The notes below the pieces were generated by a model. The model was not told the DNA's origin and did not search any database. It saw nothing but the letters and a program-made list of their open reading frames with translations. This document shows, in pieces, positions 1 to 11,192 of a DNA stretch of 64,000 nucleotides (its first letter is position 1; each line of letters starts with the position of its first letter). Source of the DNA: Ruegeria arenilitoris (GTDB lineage Bacteria > Pseudomonadota > Alphaproteobacteria > Rhodobacterales > Rhodobacteraceae); contig NZ_WPZQ01000001.1 of the NCBI RefSeq assembly GCF_013030265.1, positions 248,001 to 312,000 of the forward strand, written 5' to 3'. The position numbers and the translations under genes were made by a program.

Positions 1-2130
1 CAGCAAAGCGTGCGTACCGACAACAATATCAACAGTTCCACGCGCGAGCCCATCACGCGTTTGTTGCGCTTCTTTACCAGAGACAAAGCGGGAAAGCTGC
101 CGAACCTCCAGCGGGAAGCCCCGGAAGCGTTCCTTGAAGCTGGCCGCATGTTGTCGGGCCAGCAGCGTTGTCGGCGCGACGACCGCCACCTGGACACCGG
201 ACATCGCTGCTACAAAGGCTGCCCGCATTGCAACCTCGGTTTTGCCGAAACCTACGTCGCCGCAGATCAGGCGATCCATCGGCGCGCCTGAATGCATGTC
301 CTCCATCACCTCGGCGATCGCACGCAGCTGATCGTCGGTCTCCTGATACGGGAACCGGGCGCTGAACTCCTCCCACGCATGCGGCGGCGGATCCATCACG
401 GGCGCCTTGCGCAAAGCGCGTTCGGCAGCGATACGGATCAGCTTGTCCGCCATCTCGCGAATGCGCTCTTTCAGCTTGGCTTTCTTTGCCTGCCACGCAC
501 CGCCGCCAAGTCTGTCCAACAATCCTTCTTCGTGACCGTATTTCGATAGCAGCTCGATGTTCTCGACCGGCAGGTACAGTTTGGACTGCTCGGCATATTC
601 CAACAGCAAGCATTCATGTGCGGCCCCTGCCGCAGTCACGACCTCCATACCCATGTAACGACCAATACCGTGATCGACATGCACCACAAGATCACCGGGA
701 CTGAGCGATTGGGTCTCGGTCAGGAAATTCTCGGCCTTCCGGCGTTTCTTGGGCTGTCGGATCAGGCGATCGCCCAGAACATCCTGCTCGGCGATGACTG
801 TCAGATCAGGCGTCTCAAACCCATGCTCCAGTGCCCAGACTGCCAGATGCAATCCGCGCTTGCCAATCCGCTCGCCGCCTGCGACAGGGATCGCTTCGGC
901 CAGTCCCTCATCCTCGATCAGACCGGTTAAACGCTCGCGTGCACCTTCGGAGTAGGAGGCGATCAAAACCGGCCCTTTGTCCAGCTTGTCTTTAATGTGT
1001 CCGGCCAGCGCACCAAACAGGCTGATGCTTTCCTGCTGACGTTCGGGGGCAAAGTTGCGCCCAATCCGCCCGCCTGCATCGATCACACCGGGACCGCTGG
1101 CTTGGGGCAGCGGGCTGAACTGCATGACACGACGTTCACCGACCGCTGTCTCCCATGCGGCGTCATCAAGATACAGCAAACCCGGAGGAGTTGGTTTGTA
1201 AACCGTATCCATCCGCGACCGGCTATCGAGCGCAAGACGCCGCGTTTGGTATTGGTCCTCAATACTCTCCCAACGTGCCAGCCGCGCGGGGGTGACCTGA
1301 TCATCCAACGAAATCGTGGCACCGGGCAGATAGTCGAACAGTGTCTCGAGCTTTTCGTGAAAGAAGGGCAGCCAGTGTTCCATGCCTTGATGCTTGCGAC
1401 CGGCACTTACCGCCTCGTACAGCGGGTCATCTGTCCCCGCTGCACCGAACTCAATTCGATAGTTCTGACGGAACCTTGTAATCGCAGCATCGTCCAGAAT
1501 GACCTCGGATACCGGGGCAAGCTCTACGATCTCCAATTTTTCGGTCGTGCGCTGAGACACCGGATCAAATCGGCGGGCCCCATCCAGAACGTCGCCAAAC
1601 AGATCCAGCCGGACCGGACCGGTTTCGCCGGGCGGGAATATGTCGATGATCCCACCCCGAACGGCATAATCGCCGGGCTCCATCACCGTCGGGCTTTGTG
1701 TGAAACCCATCCGTACCAGGAACTTCCGCAGCGCGTCTTCATCTACGCGTTGGTTTACGCGCGCGGTAAATGCCGCCTCGCGCAGAACATCGCGTGCCGG
1801 GATTCGCTGGGTTGCAGCGTTGAGCGTTGTCAGAAGAACGAACTGCTGGGGCATCTGGTGCACCAGCGCGGCCAGAGTTGCCACACGCGCCGCAGCGATA
1901 TCCGGATTTGGAGAGACCCGGTCATATGGCAGGCAATCCCATCCGGGGAACACGAACACTGGCATATCCGGCGCAAAGAAAGTCAATGCAGCCCGCATTG
2001 CCTCCATCCGCTTGTCATCGCGCGCGACATGACAGACCGGGCTACCGGAACGAGAGACCTCGTTCAGGACAAGCTGTGCGTCATACCCTTCAGGGGCGCC
2101 GCCAACTATTACGTGGTTCGGAGCCTTCAT
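1..2130 (-). CDS. mfd: transcription-repair coupling factor Mfd (partial, C-terminus off the window)
   Basis: ATP-dependent DNA translocase that removes RNA polymerase stalled at lesions and recruits UvrA in the cytoplasm. The reading frame runs leftward from ATG 2130 and is open to base 1, giving 710 codons, so about the last third of a protein usually near 1150 residues is missing. The N-terminus (MKAPNHVIVGGAPEG) opens the UvrB-like module. A Walker A of the form GDVGFGKT lies near bases 230-270, and the last visible residues, GTVDIVVGTHALL, belong to the RecG/Mfd-type helicase core. I checked the frame at several points and saw no break. Long open frames on the other strand, including one at 997-2412, are shadows of this GC-rich gene. 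The next gene upstream ends 18 bases before this start. Confidence 0.95.
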   Translation of the reverse strand, partial: MKAPNHVIVGGAPEGYDAQLVLNEVSRSGSPVCHVARDDKRMEAMRAALTFFAPDMPVFVFPGWDCLPYDRVSPNPDIAAARVATLAALVHQMPQQFVLLTTLNAATQRIPARDVLREAAFTARVNQRVDEDALRKFLVRMGFTQSPTVMEPGDYAVRGGIIDIFPPGETGPVRLDLFGDVLDGARRFDPVSQRTTEKLEIVELAPVSEVILDDAAITRFRQNYRIEFGAAGTDDPLYEAVSAGRKHQGMEHWLPFFHEKLETLFDYLPGATISLDDQVTPARLARWESIEDQYQTRRLALDSRSRMDTVYKPTPPGLLYLDDAAWETAVGERRVMQFSPLPQASGPGVIDAGGRIGRNFAPERQQESISLFGALAGHIKDKLDKGPVLIASYSEGARERLTGLIEDEGLAEAIPVAGGERIGKRGLHLAVWALEHGFETPDLTVIAEQDVLGDRLIRQPKKRRKAENFLTETQSLSPGDLVVHVDHGIGRYMGMEVVTAAGAAHECLLLEYAEQSKLYLPVENIELLSKYGHEEGLLDRLGGGAWQAKKAKLKERIREMADKLIRIAAERALRKAPVMDPPPHAWEEFSARFPYQETDDQLRAIAEVMEDMHSGAPMDRLICGDVGFGKTEVAMRAAFVAAMSGVQVAVVAPTTLLARQHAASFKERFRGFPLEVRQLSRFVSGKEAQQTRDGLARGTVDIVVGTHALL

Positions 2131-2148
2131 CGCCTCGCCTTTCCGGTT

Positions 2149-3794
<1,646 letters not shown>

Positions 3795-3935
3795 AACCCC
3801 AAACTATCGCAATTTTTCGCCGATTGCCCCGACTTGCCGGGCAGCTTTCCCGTGACATGGAAAGGCAATCGGCGTATTCTTGCACACAAGATCGGGATCA
3901 CCCGACAAATCAGGCACTCTACAGAGACAGGAAAC

Positions 3936-4508
3936 ATGAGCAGTTCCCAATCCCCACGACTGAGCCGTCGCGGCTTTGCTTTTGGCATGGCCGGTCTAAC
4001 CGTAACCGCAGCTTGCGGAAATGGCGTCGGAAACTCGAACGCAGCCACGATTGACGCTCGCGTCGATGCCACGCTGAATGAAATGTACAGCAAGTACCCC
4101 AACACGGTCGAAATCGCCAACAAGGCGAACGGCATGCTGGTCATGCCTCTGATCACCGAGGCTGGTTTCATCTTTGGTGGCGGCTTCGGCCAAGGCGCAC
4201 TGCGTATTCAGGGCGCAACGGTCGACTATTATTCGGCGGTGAAAGGCACAGCCGGCCTGCAGATCGGCGCGCAGCAATACGCGCATGTTCTGTTCTTCAT
4301 GACCGAAGATGCGCTTAACGAATTCCGCCGCTCCAGTGGTTGGACCGCAGGCGCTGATATTGGTTATGTCGTTGATGCGACAGGCAGCACACTCTCGACC
4401 ACCACCACCACGCTGCGTACGCCGGTTGTGGCGGCAATTTTTGGTCAGGCCGGATTGCTATTCGGCGCCACCGTCGAAGGCACCAAATACACACGCATCA
4501 TCCCCTAA
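3936..4508 (+). CDS. YSC84/DUF500-family lipid-binding protein, probably exported
   Basis: A protein of 190 residues. The N-terminus has a twin arginine (SRRGF) followed by a hydrophobic stretch ending TVTAAC, so it may be a Tat-exported protein and possibly a lipoprotein, although the residue at -3 of the lipobox is not ideal. The body shows the glycine-rich pattern of the YSC84/SYLF domain (FGGGFGQGALRI, then TAGLQIGAQ), which binds phosphoinositides in eukaryotes; the bacterial role is unclear. ATG 3936 follows ACAGGAA. Monocistronic, with a terminator just downstream. Confidence 0.85.
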   Translation: MSSSQSPRLSRRGFAFGMAGLTVTAACGNGVGNSNAATIDARVDATLNEMYSKYPNTVEIANKANGMLVMPLITEAGFIFGGGFGQGALRIQGATVDYYSAVKGTAGLQIGAQQYAHVLFFMTEDALNEFRRSSGWTAGADIGYVVDATGSTLSTTTTTLRTPVVAAIFGQAGLLFGATVEGTKYTRIIP

Positions 4509-4531
4509 ACACGAAACGAGCACCCCCGTGC

Positions 4532-4572
4532 AGACCTCGTCACACGCAGTTCGGCAGTGGCGAGGTCTTTTT
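4532..4572 (+). terminator. rho-independent terminator after the YSC84 gene
   Basis: The arms AGACCTCG and CGAGGTCT (4532-4539 and 4561-4568) form a perfect 8-bp stem, followed by a T-rich tract (TTTTTGTTTT) on the + strand. Confidence 0.8.
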
Positions 4573-4669
4573 GTTTTCTACCAAGATTCTCGGGCTGTTC
4601 CTCTTTCGGTCATGCGCGCCATGATTTAACCTCAGCGCAATCTGAAATGAACGATTTGGTAAGGTGCCG

Positions 4670-7132
4670 ATGGGTCTTGTCTTTCGCTGGCTGATGCGTA
4701 TTGCCTCGGGTCTTATCCTGTTGTCTCTGGCCGCTATCGGGCTGGCCTATTTTTTGGCCAATCAATCCCTGCCGGATTACAATCAAACTCTTGAGGTTAA
4801 AGGGCTTAACGCACCGATTGAAATCGTGCGCGACACCGCCAACGTCCCACATATCCTGGGTGAGAATGACCCCGATGTGTTCTTTGGCCTCGGCTATGCC
4901 CATGCGCAAGATCGCCTTTGGCAAATGACAGTTTTGCGCCGCACGGCGCAGGGCCGCCTGTCAGAGGTTTTTGGTCAGCGAACAGTCCACATCGACAAAC
5001 TGCTGCGACGTCTGGACTTGTATGGCCTGGCCCACAGATCAGTCGAGGTTCAGGACGACTACACCAAAGCCGCGCTTCGGGCTTATTCGGCAGGGGTCAA
5101 CGCACGTCTTGACGAAATAAACGAGATGGCGCTGGGCCGAGGCGCGCCCGAGATGTTCCTTTTCAACGCTCCGGTTTCACCCTGGCAGCCCGGTGACAGC
5201 ATTGCCGTAATCAAGTTGATGGGGCTGCAACTATCGGGCCATCTTGAGGACGAAGTGCTACGTGCCAGAACTTCGTTGATGCTGAATGATCCGGCTCGAC
5301 TGGCAGATATCCTTCCAAATGTTCCCGGCCCCGGAATTGCAGCACTGCCCGAATATGCTTCGTTGTTTCCGGGCTTGCCGCAATACGCGGCTGGAACCTC
5401 CATGCCCGACACGCCGCTGTCGCCCTTTCCCAAACGCGGTTTGGCGGGCGCTTCCAACGCGTGGACGGCAGCACCCTCCAGATCGGCCAGCGGCGGAACA
5501 CTTCTGGCCAACGACCCGCATCTGGGCTTTACAGCACCCGGCGTCTGGTATCTTGCGCGGCTCGAGCTGGCCAAGGGCGGCGTGATTGGAGCAACGATCC
5601 CCGGTATACCCGCCGTTATGACCGGTCGAAGCGACCGTTTGGGATGGGGGCTGACATCGTCCTATCTGGATGATCAGGACGTTCATATCGAAAAGCTGAA
5701 CCCTGAAAATCCGGAAGAATACCTCACACCGGAAGGGTTCAAGAAATTCAGAACACGCCCTTCGATCATCGATATCAAAGGTACCGCCCCGATCACGTTG
5801 ACCTTGCGGTGGACCGAGAATGGCCCGGTTCTGCCCGGCAGCCACTATAACCTCGAAACGATTACACCTCCGGGTCATGTGGCCTCATTGTCCTGGACTG
5901 CACTCAGCCCGCGCGACACATCGATGACCGCATCGATGGCTTTGATGAATGCCGATAATGTCCGTCAGGCAATCTCTGTGGCTGAGGATTTCATCGCACC
6001 TTCGCAGAACCTGTCTCTGGTCGATACGAACACCATTGCGATGAAACTGATCGGCGCGATGCCTAAGCGCGATCTCAACAATCAAAGTCGCGGCCGCATT
6101 CCAACACCCGGTTGGCTGGCCGAGAATCGTTGGCAGGGCCGCCTGCCCTATGTAGACAACCCGGAATTTGTCGCACCGGCTGGCGGTGTTCTGGGCAACA
6201 CCAACAACAAGATCATCGACCGCCCATTTCCTGATCATGTGTCCTATGAATGGGGCGATACGCAACGTGTGCATCGTTGGGAGCGTCTGATGCAATCCCG
6301 CGAAGTTCACACGCGCGACAGCTTTATCGAAGCGCAGCTTGATACCGTCAGCTTCACTGCTCGCTCTTTGCTACCGCTCATCGGCGCAGACCTTTGGTTC
6401 ACCGGTGCTTCCGCGCCCGAAGGCACGATCGAACGGCAACGTCAGGTCGCGTTGGGGCTTCTGGCGGAATGGAACGGCGAGATGAATGAACATCTGCCGG
6501 AACCTTTGCTCTATGCTGCGTGGTTGCGAGCCCTGCAAATACGGTTGATCTCGGACGAGCTCGGTCCGCTGGCCAATGAATACAAGCATGTTGAGCCATT
6601 GTTCATCGAGCGTGTTTATCGCGATATCGATGGGGCTTCGGTCTGGTGTGACGTTCGACAAAGCGCGCCAGTGGAAACCTGCACCGATATGGCGCGACTG
6701 GCGCTGGACGATGCCCTGATCTGGATTTCCGAACGCTACGGTGGTTCGCTTGAATCTCTGCGCTGGGGCGATGCTCATCAGGCGACGCATGATCATCCGG
6801 TACTTGGTTCTGTTCCTGTGCTTCGGTACTTCGTGAACATCCGCCAATCGACCAGCGGAGGTGACAACACCCTGTTGCGCGGCCGGACATCTGGCACCGG
6901 ACCGGACCCGTTCCAGAACGTACACGGCGCAGGATATCGCGGCGTTTACGATTTTGCAGACCCAGACAGCTCGGTATTCATTACGGCAACCGGGCAATCC
7001 GGCCACTTCCTTTCCCGCTATTATGACGATCAGGCTCAACTGTGGCGGCGTGGTGAGTACATTCCGATGTCGCTCGATCTTGATCTTGCGCGCGCTGCAG
7101 CAGTGGGTGTCACCTTCCTCAATCCGCGATAA
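4670..7132 (+). CDS. penicillin-acylase family N-terminal nucleophile hydrolase
   Basis: A protein of 820 residues of the penicillin G/cephalosporin/AHL acylase family (amide hydrolysis, self-processing precursor). An N-terminal hydrophobic segment at residues 8-32 would send it to the membrane or periplasm. The alpha-chain signature VPHILGENDPD and the AQDRLWQM motif follow near residues 60-88. The likely processing site is before S262 in AGASNAW, whose serine becomes the nucleophile. The substrate cannot be told from sequence; acyl-homoserine lactones, penicillins and other N-acyl compounds are all handled by relatives. ATG 4670 is preferred over GTG 4664 because the AAGG at 4661 is correctly spaced only for it. 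It stands alone. Confidence 0.9.
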   Translation: MGLVFRWLMRIASGLILLSLAAIGLAYFLANQSLPDYNQTLEVKGLNAPIEIVRDTANVPHILGENDPDVFFGLGYAHAQDRLWQMTVLRRTAQGRLSEVFGQRTVHIDKLLRRLDLYGLAHRSVEVQDDYTKAALRAYSAGVNARLDEINEMALGRGAPEMFLFNAPVSPWQPGDSIAVIKLMGLQLSGHLEDEVLRARTSLMLNDPARLADILPNVPGPGIAALPEYASLFPGLPQYAAGTSMPDTPLSPFPKRGLAGASNAWTAAPSRSASGGTLLANDPHLGFTAPGVWYLARLELAKGGVIGATIPGIPAVMTGRSDRLGWGLTSSYLDDQDVHIEKLNPENPEEYLTPEGFKKFRTRPSIIDIKGTAPITLTLRWTENGPVLPGSHYNLETITPPGHVASLSWTALSPRDTSMTASMALMNADNVRQAISVAEDFIAPSQNLSLVDTNTIAMKLIGAMPKRDLNNQSRGRIPTPGWLAENRWQGRLPYVDNPEFVAPAGGVLGNTNNKIIDRPFPDHVSYEWGDTQRVHRWERLMQSREVHTRDSFIEAQLDTVSFTARSLLPLIGADLWFTGASAPEGTIERQRQVALGLLAEWNGEMNEHLPEPLLYAAWLRALQIRLISDELGPLANEYKHVEPLFIERVYRDIDGASVWCDVRQSAPVETCTDMARLALDDALIWISERYGGSLESLRWGDAHQATHDHPVLGSVPVLRYFVNIRQSTSGGDNTLLRGRTSGTGPDPFQNVHGAGYRGVYDFADPDSSVFITATGQSGHFLSRYYDDQAQLWRRGEYIPMSLDLDLARAAAVGVTFLNPR

Positions 7133-7154
7133 TCCGCGACATGTCGGCAATTCC

Positions 7155-7174
7155 CCGCCCCCAATCCGGGGCGG
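7155..7174. other. GC-rich hairpin downstream of the acylase gene
   Basis: CCGCCCC and GGGGCGG form a 7-bp stem with a 6-base loop, 22 bases after the acylase stop codon. No T-run follows, so it may be a weak terminator or a 3'-end stabiliser. Confidence 0.35.
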
Positions 7175-7243
7175 CGTGGACGAGTACCCGCGTTTTCGAA
7201 TAGCATCGACAGCGCTGACGCACCGACATCAAGGGGGAAATTC

Positions 7244-7639
7244 GTGGGCAGCGTTCGTGATACCCTGAACAATCTGGCACGTGACTATGCTATTGCATGG
7301 AGTTCCGGCGACCCTGACGCCGTAGCCGCGTTCTTTGCGCCCGATGGCGAGATCACCATCAACCGAGGTGAACCGCTGCAGGGACGCGCGGCAATCGCCG
7401 AGATGGCGCGAGGCTTCCACTCAGATTTCCCTGATCTTGAAGTGCGGTGTGACATGCTGCGTTGGGCTGGCAGCCATGCCATCTTTGTCTGGACCCTTGA
7501 GGGGCACCATGCCGAAACCGGAAATCGCGTTGTGACACGCGGCTGGGAGGAATGGGAGCTTGGCCCGGACCATAAAATCCTGTCATCGCTGGGATGGTTC
7601 GATGCCGAGGACTATCAACGCCAAATTGACGGGCAGTGA
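7244..7639 (+). CDS. SnoaL/NTF2-like small protein
   Basis: A protein of 131 residues with the NTF2-like cone fold pattern: an N-terminal helix with YAIAWSSGDPDAVAAFFAPDG, the typical FxxDG strand, then GRAAIAEMARGFHSDFPDLE and three C-terminal strands. Members include cyclases, isomerases and ligand-binding subunits, so the function is open. The start is a GTG at 7244 preceded by AAGGGGGA. It lies 18 bases from the convergent end of the small monooxygenase-like gene. Confidence 0.8.
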   Translation: MGSVRDTLNNLARDYAIAWSSGDPDAVAAFFAPDGEITINRGEPLQGRAAIAEMARGFHSDFPDLEVRCDMLRWAGSHAIFVWTLEGHHAETGNRVVTRGWEEWELGPDHKILSSLGWFDAEDYQRQIDGQ

Positions 7640-7657
7640 CTAACTTGAAAGCCTTAT

Positions 7658-7963
7658 TCAGCTATCAGTATCTCCGCTCGTGATCGAGTATTCCCGAGGG
7701 ATACCTTCTGTAACCTTAAACCAATCAGACGCTTTGGTGCGGTTCTGATGTTCCTCGAAAGCCTCCTGGCTTTCAAAGATCTCTGACACGTTGAAGCGAC
7801 CAGTGTGTGCCGCATCCTCGACAACCTCAAATGAGATGCAGCCCTTCTCAGCACGGGTCAAAGAGATATGGTTCGGCAACGCAGCCCGCACCTGTTCCAA
7901 CCTGTCGCGCGGCACATCCAGAAAGCCGGTCAGAAATACCTTGGCAGTTTCAGCACCCGTCAC
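7658..7963 (-). CDS. antibiotic biosynthesis monooxygenase (ABM) family protein
   Basis: A protein of 101 residues with the dimeric alpha/beta-barrel pattern of ABM/YgiN-type proteins: FLDVPRDRLEQVRAALPNHISLTRAEKGCISFEVVED, then FNVSEIFESQEAFEEHQ. YgiN relatives are quinol monooxygenases; others degrade haem or only bind ligands, so the substrate is unknown. It is leftward, downstream of hflX by about 50 bases, and could be read through from the hfq-hflX transcript. Confidence 0.8.
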   Translation of the reverse strand: MTGAETAKVFLTGFLDVPRDRLEQVRAALPNHISLTRAEKGCISFEVVEDAAHTGRFNVSEIFESQEAFEEHQNRTKASDWFKVTEGIPREYSITSGDTDS

Positions 7964-8012
7964 CGTTCATACCTCCACGCGTCGTCGCGGTCGTTGTTCC
8001 GTTACAAACCGG

Positions 8013-9284
8013 TCAAAGCCCGCGGAACTGAGCCGCCTGTTTGTCGGTCCATAAAACGGTGATCTCGAATCCGTTTTCCGTTTGCTCTTCCGACCGCACA
8101 ACATCCTGACGGAACAGCCAGGCACGTTTGTCGCCCTGAGAGAAGTCCAGTGTCAGCTTCTCTTCATGCCGCACGCCCTGCAGCTTGGTCGCAATCTCTG
8201 CCAGTAAAGGCTCGACACCTTCGCCGGTCACGGCGGATATCGAGAAAATTTCCGGATCACGGTCAGAACGGGCCAGCGCACCGGCGCGATCCTCATCCGA
8301 CAGCAAATCGATCTTATTCCAGACCTCCAACCGCGCACGCGTGTCATCCACGCCGAGAGAGGTCAGGATGGTTTCAACATCCCTCGCCTGCTCTTCGGTT
8401 TCCTCATGACTGATATCACGAACGTGTATGATCAGGTCAGCACCAAGCACCTCTTCCAAGGTAGCCCGGAAAGCCGCCACCAGCTCGGTCGGCAAGTTGG
8501 AAATGAAACCTACCGTATCGGACAGGATAACCTCGGGGCCATCGGGCAGTTCAACCCTGCGCATGGTCGGATCGAGCGTGGCAAACAGCATGTCCTTGGC
8601 CATGACTTCGGCACCGGTCAGGCGGTTGAACAAGGTGGATTTGCCTGCGTTCGTGTATCCGACAAGCGCCACGATTGGATAAGGTACCTTTGCCCGCGCA
8701 GCGCGATGCAACGTCCGCGTTTTGACCACTTTCTGCAGCTGGCGTCGAAGACGGACCAGTTGTTCATCGATTGCGCGGCGGTCGGCTTCGATCTGCGTTT
8801 CACCCGGACCACCCACAAATCCTAATCCACCCCGCTGTCTTTCCAGGTGGGTCCAGGCGCGCACCAGTCGCGTTCTCTGGTAGCTCAGGGCTGCCATCTC
8901 GACCTGTAGCACACCTTCACGGGTACGTGCACGATCCGAGAAAATCTCCAGGATCAATCCAGTCCGGTCGAGAATTTTGACCTTCCAAGCCTTTTCCAGA
9001 TTGCGCTGCTGAACTGGTGTTACGGGGCCATCAATCAGAACCAATTCAATCTCATTCTCATGAAACCGTTCACCCAGTTCCTCGATCTTGCCGCTGCCGA
9101 ACAATAGACCCGGCTGCGCGCGTTGCAGGCGCACGATCTCGGACCCGATCACATCCAGATCGGGCAACGCGGCAGCCAGTGCCACCGCTTCTTCCAGCGC
9201 CGGTTCAGGGACACGGCGCTGTTCATCTGATTTGATTTCGGGATGCAGCACCCAAGCCCGGGTGCGCGCCCTATCGTGTTCCAT
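8013..9284 (-). CDS. hflX: ribosome-associated GTPase HflX
   Basis: GTPase that binds the 50S subunit and splits stalled ribosomes under stress. The 423-residue protein has the N-terminal HflX domain, a glycine-rich linker (QRGGLGFVGGPGE) near residue 150, and the G domain with GYTNAGKST at 209-217, TLDPT, the DTVGF G3 motif and NKID. The ATG at 9284 overlaps the hfq stop by one base (TGATG), so translation is coupled; an in-frame TTG one codon earlier is not needed. The hfq-hflX pairing is conserved in proteobacteria. Confidence 0.96.
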   Translation of the reverse strand: MEHDRARTRAWVLHPEIKSDEQRRVPEPALEEAVALAAALPDLDVIGSEIVRLQRAQPGLLFGSGKIEELGERFHENEIELVLIDGPVTPVQQRNLEKAWKVKILDRTGLILEIFSDRARTREGVLQVEMAALSYQRTRLVRAWTHLERQRGGLGFVGGPGETQIEADRRAIDEQLVRLRRQLQKVVKTRTLHRAARAKVPYPIVALVGYTNAGKSTLFNRLTGAEVMAKDMLFATLDPTMRRVELPDGPEVILSDTVGFISNLPTELVAAFRATLEEVLGADLIIHVRDISHEETEEQARDVETILTSLGVDDTRARLEVWNKIDLLSDEDRAGALARSDRDPEIFSISAVTGEGVEPLLAEIATKLQGVRHEEKLTLDFSQGDKRAWLFRQDVVRSEEQTENGFEITVLWTDKQAAQFRGL

Positions 9285-9523
9285 CAAGAGGCGTCTTCGC
9301 CCTCATACAGGCTGATCGGCTGCGATGGCATGATTGTCGAAATCGCGTGCTTGTAGACCAACTGCGACTGTCCGTCGCGGCGCAACAATACGCAGAAATT
9401 GTCGAACCAGGTGATCACACCCTGCAATTTGACGCCATTGATCAGGAAAATGGTGACCGGGACCTTTGCTTTCCGTACATTATTCAGGAACGCATCCTGA
9501 AGATTCTGTCTGTCCGAAGCCAT
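9284..9523 (-). CDS. hfq: RNA chaperone Hfq
   Basis: A 79-residue Sm-like hexameric protein that pairs small RNAs with mRNAs. Both Sm motifs are visible: [22 protein letters not shown], and YKHAISTI near residues 58-65 with the conserved KHA. In alphaproteobacteria Hfq also acts in control of nitrogen genes, which fits its place in the ntr/trk block. A 130-base spacer separates it from trkH and could hold its own promoter. Length is typical of the alphaproteobacterial short form. Confidence 0.97.
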   Translation of the reverse strand: MASDRQNLQDAFLNNVRKAKVPVTIFLINGVKLQGVITWFDNFCVLLRRDGQSQLVYKHAISTIMPSQPISLYEGEDAS

Positions 9524-9653
9524 ATTTTATTATCTCGCCGTTGTTCTTGCTACGCGCTGCGGACCAACGCGCTCCCTCTGCGTGAGTATGGAGTGGTGCG
9601 CAAAGATATTCCAGATGAAAAATCAGGCACTAGGATAAGCCGGTGTAAGCAGA

Positions 9654-11192
9654 TCACCCTCGCCAAAGTGCCGGTGTGATCAACGCGATGATCGCCAGTG
9701 TTTCCAAACGCCCAATAACCATCGCCGCGCACAGCGTGAGTTTGGCCCCCGCAGACAGATCGATCAGCCGGATCGGTACATCAGTCGCCAACTCGATCAG
9801 GGGTCCGGTTGTACTGAGTGCCGCCACGCTCAGGACCATCGCCTGTTCGAATCCCACGCCCATTGCTGCCAGCAGAACATCAAACAGACCCAGCGTGATC
9901 GCGAACATCATCAGGAAGATCCAAGCGATGAAGGCACCATCGCTCTGAATCCGACGATTGCCACCCCCTGCACCGCTAACGGATGAGGGGTAGATCAGAC
10001 GGTCAATCTCACGCGCGCCATTCAGATACAACGCATAGACACGCAACAACTTGACCCCGCCAGCAGTGGTCGCCACCCCGCCACCGATCAGCGCAAGACC
10101 CATCAGCACCAGGCCGGGGGTTCCCAGCCCCGAAAGTTGCTGGGCATCATTCCAGTTTGCACTTTCAAAACCAGCGGTGGTCAGGAACGACATGACGGTA
10201 AACACCATGCCCCAGATCACAAACAGGGCCTGCCCGGCATCCATCTGACCACCAATCTCACTCACCCCGGCCAGAACCCGGAAAAACAAAAGCAGCGCGA
10301 CAGCGATAACAATCATCAGACCAATTCGAAACTCGGGGTCTTTATCAAGTCTTGAATAGCCCGATGCAGCGGTGTCGGTGGAAAAAGTCAGGCGAGACAA
10401 GGCGAAGAACAGGAACAGAAACAGAATTGCCTCACCAGTGAACCCGGCAGTCGATCCCTCCAACCCGCCGACCGGAGAAATTCCCGATGTCGCCATCACC
10501 GACATCGCATGACAAATTGCTGTAAGCCCCTGCTCTCCTGCGACCAGCAGCAGAATCCAAATTACCGACGTCAGGCCCGCGTAGACAGGTGTTAATGTGC
10601 GGGTCACACGGATCAGGCGACCGCGCGGATCTACTTTCTCGCTCTGAGCCACGCCCGAGACCGGTCGCCCCGGCTGACCCCGCGCGGTAATCTCGAATCC
10701 ACCCAATGACAGCGGCGCAAGTATGGCCGCAGCAGATATCCACATCAGCAATCCGCCCAGCCATCCAACCAGTGCTCGCCATAAATGCAGGGGCGCAGTT
10801 AGTCGCGTCGGATCAGGGAACATGTCGGCGCCAGTCGTGGTCAGCGCACTGACCATGTCAAAATAGGCATTCAGATATTTCGTGTTGCCCAATGCATCAT
10901 GCAGCGGCACTGCCAAAAACAGAGGCAGAACCGTAAAAGATGCAAACAGCACGGCCAACTGTCCCAGCGTACCGCGCCTTGGTTCTCGGTTTGACATCGC
11001 CAATCCGATGACCGTGACAAAGAACAGTCCGACAATCCCGGAATAGAAAAACGAACGTGAGGTGGGATGATCATCCAGTGCCAGCGCATAGATCGCAGGA
11101 ATCCACATCGCCAGAGACGCAAATCCCCAGATCAGCAGAAACAACGGCAATCGCCGCATCAATCCGAGCTGCTGTTTGCGCGCGGTCACCAT
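9654..11192 (-). CDS. trkH: TrkH-type potassium uptake channel subunit
   Basis: A 512-residue inner-membrane protein forming the K+ pore of the Trk system. The four pore loops each show their selectivity-filter glycine: TTTGADMF, TSGISPVGG, TTAGFES and STTGPLIE. Ten or more hydrophobic segments can be seen. The start ATG overlaps the trkA stop by one base (TGATG), so the regulatory subunit and the channel are coupled in translation. The stop lies 130 bases upstream of hfq. Confidence 0.93.
   Translation of the reverse strand: MVTARKQQLGLMRRLPLFLLIWGFASLAMWIPAIYALALDDHPTSRSFFYSGIVGLFFVTVIGLAMSNREPRRGTLGQLAVLFASFTVLPLFLAVPLHDALGNTKYLNAYFDMVSALTTTGADMFPDPTRLTAPLHLWRALVGWLGGLLMWISAAAILAPLSLGGFEITARGQPGRPVSGVAQSEKVDPRGRLIRVTRTLTPVYAGLTSVIWILLLVAGEQGLTAICHAMSVMATSGISPVGGLEGSTAGFTGEAILFLFLFFALSRLTFSTDTAASGYSRLDKDPEFRIGLMIVIAVALLLFFRVLAGVSEIGGQMDAGQALFVIWGMVFTVMSFLTTAGFESANWNDAQQLSGLGTPGLVLMGLALIGGGVATTAGGVKLLRVYALYLNGAREIDRLIYPSSVSGAGGGNRRIQSDGAFIAWIFLMMFAITLGLFDVLLAAMGVGFEQAMVLSVAALSTTGPLIELATDVPIRLIDLSAGAKLTLCAAMVIGRLETLAIIALITPALWRG

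Noticed and set aside
5083..5574. Overlapping - strand frames inside the acylase gene
   Set aside because: Antisense shadows without ribosome sites or recognisable motifs.
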